A stretch of DNA of 13,072 nucleotides, from contig DBTX01000086.1 in assembly GCA_002307275.1 (NCBI GenBank), positions 1 through 13,072 on the forward strand. Direction: 5' to 3'. Shown here one piece after another: positions 7,418-11,151 of the stretch. The position numbers and the translations under genes are program-made. This DNA comes from Hungateiclostridiaceae bacterium UBA1305 (GTDB taxonomy: Bacteria > Bacillota > Clostridia > Acetivibrionales > DTU013). Position 1 is the first letter of the stretch. Each line of letters opens with the position of its first letter. The notes under the pieces were generated by a model. That model had not been told where the DNA came from and made no database searches. It saw only the letters and a list, made by a program, of their open reading frames with translations.

Positions 7418-7461
7418 TTAAATCCAGTGGACAGCCAAAAATGCCAAAAAGAGGTGGATAA

Positions 7462-7785
7462 GTGCAGAAAAAGGTCAGGCATAATTCTCAGTATATGCAA
7501 AAGGGTGTGACAATAAGTCCTGCATCCCCGGTGGTGGGAGACAAGGTAACGATCCTGTATGATGGGATCCTTTCCAAAAGTGGAGCAACTGAAGTTTTCG
7601 CTCATCTGGGCTATGGGAGTAATTTGGATAACGAGCAGGATGTACCCATGGTCAAGGGTGATATATGCTTTGAGGCGACCATACCTGCTCTGAAGGAGGA
7701 TTTTCTGAAGCTGAGCTTTAGGGATTCGCTCAACAATATCGACGATAATACGGGCCAGAGTTATAGCTTTGATATAACGGGGTGA
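7462..7785 (+). CDS. Small orphan CBM25-like carbohydrate-binding protein
   Basis: This 107-residue protein is almost entirely one family 25 carbohydrate-binding module: GVTISPASPVVGDKVTILYDG (in two parts, 15-35), LSKSGATEVFAHLGYG (37-52), DVPM (60-63), FEATIP (70-75), LSFRDSLNN (84-92) and GQSYSFDI (98-105). It has no signal peptide or membrane segment, so it should stay in the cytoplasm. Starch-binding CBM25 modules normally use two tryptophans; the matching positions here appear to be Leu55 and Ile93, while His48 is retained. The GTG start has GAGG seven bases upstream. The gene is divergent from the nucleotidyltransferase fusion and is the only plus-strand gene here. A role in glycogen or another intracellular polysaccharide, or a lost sugar-binding role, is inference. 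Confidence 0.75.
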   Translation: MQKKVRHNSQYMQKGVTISPASPVVGDKVTILYDGILSKSGATEVFAHLGYGSNLDNEQDVPMVKGDICFEATIPALKEDFLKLSFRDSLNNIDDNTGQSYSFDITG

Positions 7786-7802
7786 TACCACCCCGTTATA
7801 TC
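7771..7802 (+). terminator. Strong hairpin at the end of the CBM25-like gene
   Basis: GATATAACGGGGTG and CACCCCGTTATATC form a perfect 14-bp stem with an ATAC loop. The left arm includes the last codons and the TGA. The downstream ATTACTGATCATTTT is only mildly T-rich, so it may act as a terminator or as a 3-prime stabilising structure. On the other strand there is no T-run. Confidence 0.6.
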
Positions 7803-7905
7803 ATTACTGATCATTTTCGAAGTAACTGTCGCCAAATAGGCGAATTCGGAGAATGGCGCAGCTGATACACTGTAAACTCTATAACTTTTATAAAACAGCT
7901 TACAA

Positions 7906-7970
7906 TATCACCCTGATCTTTAGCGAAGGATCTTAGACGGTCAGGATTCTTCGCTGCGCTCAGAATGACA
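7906..7970. repeat. 65-bp imperfect palindromic dispersed-type repeat
   Basis: The outer ends TATCACCCTGA and TCAGAATGACA are imperfect inverted repeats (8 of 11), and inner arms AGCGAAGGATC and GATTCTTCGCT pair around a short centre. The minus strand reads TGTCATTCTGAGCGCAGCGA at its start. That is the hallmark of a widespread palindromic repeat whose spurious translations read ILSAAKNP or SERSEES. It lies in the gap between folT and the CBM25-like gene. The overlapping 82-codon minus frame (7811-8059) is a by-product of this repeat and not a gene. Confidence 0.75.
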
Positions 7971-8037
7971 AACATATAGATGTTACAATAAGCTACAGTG
8001 CCCAATCCTCCTGTAATATTCCTATAGCAATTCATCA

Positions 8038-8054
8038 GGCGGACAAATCCCGCC
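8038..8054 (-). terminator. Weak hairpin directly after folT
   Basis: On the minus strand GGCGG pairs with CCGCC around a seven-base loop, starting two bases after the folT stop. No U-tract follows (TGATGAATTGC), so termination is uncertain. Confidence 0.3.
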
Positions 8055-8055
8055 C

Positions 8056-8586
8056 TCAAAGCTTCTTTCTCTCTCTGCCCTGTAAAAGGACATTCTCGAT
8101 ATACTTACCGGCATATTTCCACATCAGGGAAATTACAGCGATCTGTACGGGCAGCATGATCGCACTCCTGATGATGCGGCCTGGCAGTAAGGCAAAATAG
8201 CCTTTACCATACATAATCGTAAGCCAGTAAGTGTTCAAGCCGAGATCAACAAACAGCGTGATGCAAAGGACTGCCAGTGTTATCCTGAGTATCGTTTTAG
8301 GCTTTTTATAAAGGTATAACCCGAATATTATGCCTGTTAAAAGAGCACTCAGCGTAAACCCTGGGAAATATGGGCCTTTCGGAGCGATAATCATCCCGAG
8401 AAGATCACCGAGTATTGCTCCCAATCCACCTATCCATGGTCCGAAAAGCATGGAGGAAAACGACTCCGGTACAAAACCAAAGCTAATTCGTATTACATCC
8501 CATTGAATTACCGGAATAATATGGGTGAGCAAGACATCCATAGCGACGAGCAAGCTAAGAAAAACCAAAATTCTTGTCTTTTTCAT
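8056..8586 (-). CDS. folT: Folate ECF transporter S component (FolT)
   Basis: This 176-residue integral membrane protein has about five to six helices. It matches the substrate-binding S component of folate energy-coupling-factor transporters: ISFGFVPESFSSMLFGPW (34-51), a GAILGDLLG segment, the signature GPYFPGFTLSALLTG (71-85), and LGLNTYWLTIMYGKGYFALL (115-134) before LPGR and MLPVQ. It would bind folate or 5-formyl-THF outside and work with an EcfAA'T module encoded elsewhere. The ATG at 8586 has AAAGGAGGTG eight bases upstream. The gene is single and controlled by its own promoter and THF riboswitch, which strongly supports the substrate. The C-terminus is short and basic (GRERKKL). Confidence 0.92.
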   Translation of the reverse strand: MKKTRILVFLSLLVAMDVLLTHIIPVIQWDVIRISFGFVPESFSSMLFGPWIGGLGAILGDLLGMIIAPKGPYFPGFTLSALLTGIIFGLYLYKKPKTILRITLAVLCITLFVDLGLNTYWLTIMYGKGYFALLPGRIIRSAIMLPVQIAVISLMWKYAGKYIENVLLQGRERKKL

Positions 8587-8593
8587 TAAAGCA

Positions 8594-8688
8594 CCTCCTT
8601 TCCTTCAAAAGGCTGCACATACCGCATAAGACTAAGATGCAGTACGCATACAGCCACTTCATAACGACATGGCGTCACAGAAGGAAGG
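8594..8688 (-). promoter_or_regulatory. Likely SD-sequestering expression platform of the THF riboswitch
   Basis: On the minus strand CCTTCCTTC (8688-8680) can pair with GAAGGAAAGG (8606-8597), which runs into the Shine-Dalgarno sequence AAGGAGG (8600-8594). Between them lies another hairpin closed by GGCTG/CAGCC. Such pairing would hide the ribosome binding site, as expected for a translation-controlling riboswitch. No intrinsic terminator is visible between aptamer and gene. The switching model is inferred from complementarity only. Confidence 0.55.
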
Positions 8689-8701
8689 ATATGCCCTCAT
8701 G

Positions 8702-8804
8702 TGGCAGCGGAATGCGAATATTGCACCGCAAATCCCAAAGGATTTTTCGTCCAGCGGCAACTTCCCGTCCGACTGGCACTTCACGCGCAATACTCTACTC
8801 TGTC
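8702..8804 (-). ncRNA. Tetrahydrofolate (THF) riboswitch
   Basis: The leader of folT matches the THF aptamer along its length. It opens with AGAGTAGAGTATTGCGCG and TGAAGTG, has the core GACGGGAAGT, then CTGGACGAA, and ends with TGCGGTGCAATA and CATTCCGCT. Visible pairings are a short closing CAG/CTG, TATTGC (8792-8787) with GCAATA (8724-8719), CCAG (8776-8773) with CTGG (8754-8751), and the hairpin AAATCC/GGATTT (8745-8740 with 8735-8730, loop TTTG). The conserved AAGTG, GGGA, GGACGAA and CGGTGCA elements are in the expected order. It lies between a good promoter and folT. Confidence 0.9.
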
Positions 8805-8824
8805 ATTTGATAGTTAATGCATCA

Positions 8825-8853
8825 ATTATACAATAGCAGGCATTGATAATCAA
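8825..8853 (-). promoter_or_regulatory. Vegetative promoter of the THF riboswitch-folT unit
   Basis: On the minus strand TTGATT (8853-8848) and a perfect TATAAT (8830-8825) are separated by exactly 17 bp. Transcription should start near 8818, about 15 bases before the aptamer. The -35 box and most of the spacer lie inside a 23-bp palindrome. Confidence 0.7.
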
Positions 8854-8859
8854 TGCCTG
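8837..8859. repeat. 23-bp perfect palindrome over the folT promoter
   Basis: Arms CAGGCATTGAT and ATCAATGCCTG (11 bp each) flank a single central base. The palindrome covers the -35 box and the spacer up to six bases from the -10. It could be an operator that blocks polymerase. As RNA it could form a 9-bp stem with a five-base loop and serve as a terminator for the glycerate kinase operon upstream, although no U-run follows. Confidence 0.6.
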
Positions 8860-8879
8860 TTAAGGGAACTTTAGTTTGT

Positions 8880-8924
8880 ACTTTGCTTGACCGTACTTTA
8901 CTTGACTTTACTTGACTTTGCCTG
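8880..8924. repeat. 10-bp tandem repeat (ACTTTACTTG)
   Basis: Three tandem units, ACTTTACTTG, ACTTTACTTG and ACTTTGCCTG, fill 8895-8924. A fourth, ACTTTGCTTG, lies at 8880-8889 after a five-base spacer. The period equals about one helical turn. It lies in the gap between the truncated frame and the folT promoter; the function is unknown. Confidence 0.6.
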
Positions 8925-8964
8925 CTTTGAAATTTTTCAGCGACATTTGCTTTTTACAACAAAC

Positions 8965-9312
8965 TTAAGCCTGTTGCTTCAGAACCGCTTCAATCTCCGC
9001 GATGGCCCTTTCCTCAAGTTCGCTGCATTCTCTTGCAAGCTTCACCACAGCTGGTGCATTATTACGGTCAGCGTTGCAGCCCGATCCATTAGCTCCACTG
9101 AACGGAAACAATTCACACATGGTCCTGTAACGTTCCGCAATCTGCCCATACAGTGAAGCAGCTTTTTCCAAACCTTTCATGCCTGGGTACGTTGAAAGGA
9201 ATCCAAGGTATTTCGCAGTACATTCCTTTGAATCCGAGTACACTGCTATATTGTAAGCAAGACCAAATGTATCGAAGCTGTTGGCTGCGTATTCTCGAGT
9301 CCAGCCAGGCAA
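8965..9312 (-). pseudogene. Probable C-terminal remnant of a larger gene
   Basis: This is a 115-codon frame with coding-like, mostly helical sequence: WTREYAANSFDTFGLAYNIA, later YLGFLSTYPGMKGLEKAASL, MCELFPF, and a final Leu/Glu-rich helix ending in EIEAVLKQQA. The only available start is a TTG at 9312 without a ribosome binding site, and a stop lies 18 bases further upstream in the same frame. The neighbouring frame opens with ATG at 9331, two bases after the TSCPD stop, and reads MSNLHRIAWLD before losing coding character. That fits a frameshift or deletion fusing a short start to the tail. The helical tail vaguely recalls C-terminal parts of BtrH-like or C39-like proteins, but I do not recognise it with confidence. 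A real short protein with an unusual start is the alternative. Confidence 0.45.
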
Positions 9313-9333
9313 TTCTATGCAAATTGCTCATCC

Positions 9334-9591
9334 TTATACTGCTCTCTTCATATATTCCTGCAATGCAATCGCCAACTGATCCGGGCAGGATGTACCCTTT
9401 CCATCACAATCGATTCCTTTGAGTTTCTCTATGACCTTTCCAACCGGCATTCCTTCAACCAGTTTGCCTATTCCGATCGAATTGCCGTCACAGCCTGCCT
9501 TGAAGCGGACTTCTATGACAATGCCGTCTTGTATAGTTATGTTGATTTCTCTTGAACAAACACCTTTTGTTCTGAAAGTGAACGTTTCCAA
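9334..9591 (-). CDS. TSCPD domain protein (TIGR03905-type, four Cys)
   Basis: This 85-residue protein belongs to the small TSCPD family. It has VCSREINITI (11-20), FKAGCDGNSIGIGKLVEGMP (30-49) and KGIDCDGKGTSCPDQLA (58-74). Four cysteines (12, 34, 62 and 69) fit a small metal site. The TSCPD module is also found at the C-terminus of some ribonucleotide reductases; stand-alone versions have no known function. The start is TTG with AGGGGG seven bases upstream. It lies 38 bp after the glycerate kinase gene and is probably in the same operon. Confidence 0.85.
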   Translation of the reverse strand: METFTFRTKGVCSREINITIQDGIVIEVRFKAGCDGNSIGIGKLVEGMPVGKVIEKLKGIDCDGKGTSCPDQLAIALQEYMKRAV

Positions 9592-9629
9592 AATATATCC
9601 CCCTCAATAACTGCGTAGCCATTGTATCT

Positions 9630-10775
9630 CTAGTCATTTCCGGCGGTCTTCACTGAAATCAGCCGCATGATATTGTCCATGGTAAGAGCCATATCTTCCC
9701 TGCACCTGAGTTTTGCCTTTTCAAAAGGAACTGCTACGTTGTTGATGCTGAAAATCGCAGTAACACCTTCGTTGTAAGCTCCTTCTACACCATTGCCGAT
9801 ATCACCGACAACAGCTATCACAGGCACCTTCTGAACCTTTGCACGCCTGGCGACTCCGATTACCACTTTCCCTCTGAGACTTTGCATGTCGATTTTGCCT
9901 TCACCTGTAAAAATCATGTCTGCATCCTTAATGACAGCATCAAAGCCGACCAAATCCAGCACTGTCTGTATACCCATCCTGAGCTTTGCACCAAGCAGTA
10001 CTGCCATGCCTGCTCCCATCCCCCCGGCGGCCCCGCCTCCAGGCATCTCCCCGGGATTTGTTCCAAGGCAGGAGTTTATAACTGCAGCAAGATTGATCAG
10101 CCCTTCATCAAGAAGTTTGACCATTCCGGCATCAGCCCCTTTTTGAGGAGCAAACACATAAGCCGCACCCGTTTCACCATACAAAGGATTGTCTATGTCA
10201 CACATGCAAATGATTTCAATGCCCTTCAACAATGGATCCGGCAAGGATGCATCTACATGCGCTATGTCCTTCAGGCTGCCCCCTGTTGGCACAAACTCTT
10301 TTCCGTCCTTGTCACGGAATTTTACTCCCAATGCCGCAGCAGCGCCGCAGCCTCCATCGTTTGTACAGCTTCCGCCAAGGCCGAGTATGATCTTTTTGCA
10401 GCCCCTTGCTGCTGCTGCACTGATCAATTGACCAACGCCAAAGGTTGTTGCAGCCATGGGATTTTTGCTTGCGCCGACAAGCGGAAGACCTGCGCAGGCC
10501 GCCATCTCGATCACAGCAGTTTTACCGCCGTCCACAAGCCCATAAAAAGAATCGATCTGATTGAAGAAAGGTCCTGAGACCTTTACGGTTACTCTTTCAC
10601 CGCCCATCGCATCTAAAAAACAATCAACACTGCCTTCCCCTCCATCCGCAACAGGGATGGAGATTGTCTCACACCCTGGAAAGCGGGAAAGTATGGACTT
10701 TTTCATGATATTGCAAATTTCCAATGAACTCATTGTTTCTTTAAACGAGTCAGGAATCAATACTACCTTCTTCAT
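9630..10775 (-). CDS. glxK: Glycerate kinase (GarK/GlxK type)
   Basis: This is a 381-residue type I glycerate kinase, which phosphorylates D-glycerate with ATP to 2-phosphoglycerate (or 3-phosphoglycerate in some members). It is the normal family length. Motifs are IPDSFKETMSS (7-17), PVADGGEGS (41-49), IEMAACAGLPLV (89-100), LGGSCTNDGGCGAAAALG (133-150), and further on MCDIDNPL, FAPQKGA, PGGGAAGGMGAG and FTGEGKID. The ATG at 10775 was chosen over a longer frame because GAGG lies nine bases upstream and the family begins here; the extra 56 codons overlap the cysteine-cluster gene. It starts 20 bp after that gene. It links glyoxylate, tartrate or serine breakdown to glycolysis, but no other pathway gene is in the window. 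Confidence 0.93.
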   Translation of the reverse strand: MKKVVLIPDSFKETMSSLEICNIMKKSILSRFPGCETISIPVADGGEGSVDCFLDAMGGERVTVKVSGPFFNQIDSFYGLVDGGKTAVIEMAACAGLPLVGASKNPMAATTFGVGQLISAAAARGCKKIILGLGGSCTNDGGCGAAAALGVKFRDKDGKEFVPTGGSLKDIAHVDASLPDPLLKGIEIICMCDIDNPLYGETGAAYVFAPQKGADAGMVKLLDEGLINLAAVINSCLGTNPGEMPGGGAAGGMGAGMAVLLGAKLRMGIQTVLDLVGFDAVIKDADMIFTGEGKIDMQSLRGKVVIGVARRAKVQKVPVIAVVGDIGNGVEGAYNEGVTAIFSINNVAVPFEKAKLRCREDMALTMDNIMRLISVKTAGND

Positions 10776-10795
10776 ACTTAAATACCTCATCCCTT

Positions 10796-11071
10796 TTATT
10801 TTGGCAAACATGCAGGCGCGGTAACCTCTTCCAGATACAGCAGATACTCCATCGCTTCCTTTGCCGTTTCCCGGCAAAGCTCTTCTGAAGGCTGCAATCC
10901 AGTGCACACTTCCGGCCGTTCCTTTTTGCCGAAAAGCTTGCATTTATTATCGGACGACAACTGAATGCACCTGATACCCGACGGTTTGCCATCCGGCATT
11001 CCAGGTATTGATGAAGTTATGGATGGCGCAATGCAACAGGCACCACAGCCGGGTCTGCAGTTCATAGGCAT
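10796..11071 (-). CDS. YkgJ-family cysteine cluster protein
   Basis: This 91-residue protein starts MPMNCRPGCGACCIAPSI and continues with PGMPDGKPSGIRCIQL, NKCKLFG, ERPEVCTGLQPSEELC and a short C-terminal helix. Eight or more cysteines in the pattern C-x3-C-x2-CC, then C, C, C and C match the YkgJ/UPF0153 family, thought to bind zinc or an iron-sulfur cluster. Its cellular role is unknown. The ATG at 11071 has only a weak ribosome binding site (AAGCGG); a GTG eight codons earlier has none. It lies 80 bp after valS and 20 bp before the glycerate kinase gene. Confidence 0.88.
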   Translation of the reverse strand: MPMNCRPGCGACCIAPSITSSIPGMPDGKPSGIRCIQLSSDNKCKLFGKKERPEVCTGLQPSEELCRETAKEAMEYLLYLEEVTAPACLPK

Positions 11072-11151
11072 GTTTACCGCTTTCTGTTTTATCACATTAA
11101 TTTTAAGCTAATTACAGACGTTATACAAGCGATAAAAATCAATTCCTGCAA

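Noticed and set aside
7811..8059. 82-codon minus-strand frame with an ILSAAKNP-like segment
   Set aside because: Its central part is the translation of the palindromic repeat at 7906-7970, and the rest is spacer with no ribosome binding site or family match.
9113..9331. 72-codon minus frame starting directly after the TSCPD stop
   Set aside because: Only the first dozen codons look plausible. After that it is out of frame with the clearly coding 8965-9312 frame, so it is treated as part of the broken gene.
9882..10577. 231-codon plus-strand frame
   Set aside because: Antisense shadow of the glycerate kinase gene, with improbable Cys/His-rich composition.
10776..10943. N-terminal extension of glycerate kinase by 56 codons
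   Set aside because: It overlaps most of the cysteine-cluster gene in another frame, lacks family similarity, and the ATG at 10775 has a good ribosome binding site.
11072..11151. Terminator between valS and the cysteine-cluster gene
   Set aside because: The gap is AT-rich with a T-run, but I found no stem of useful length before it, so read-through from valS stays possible.
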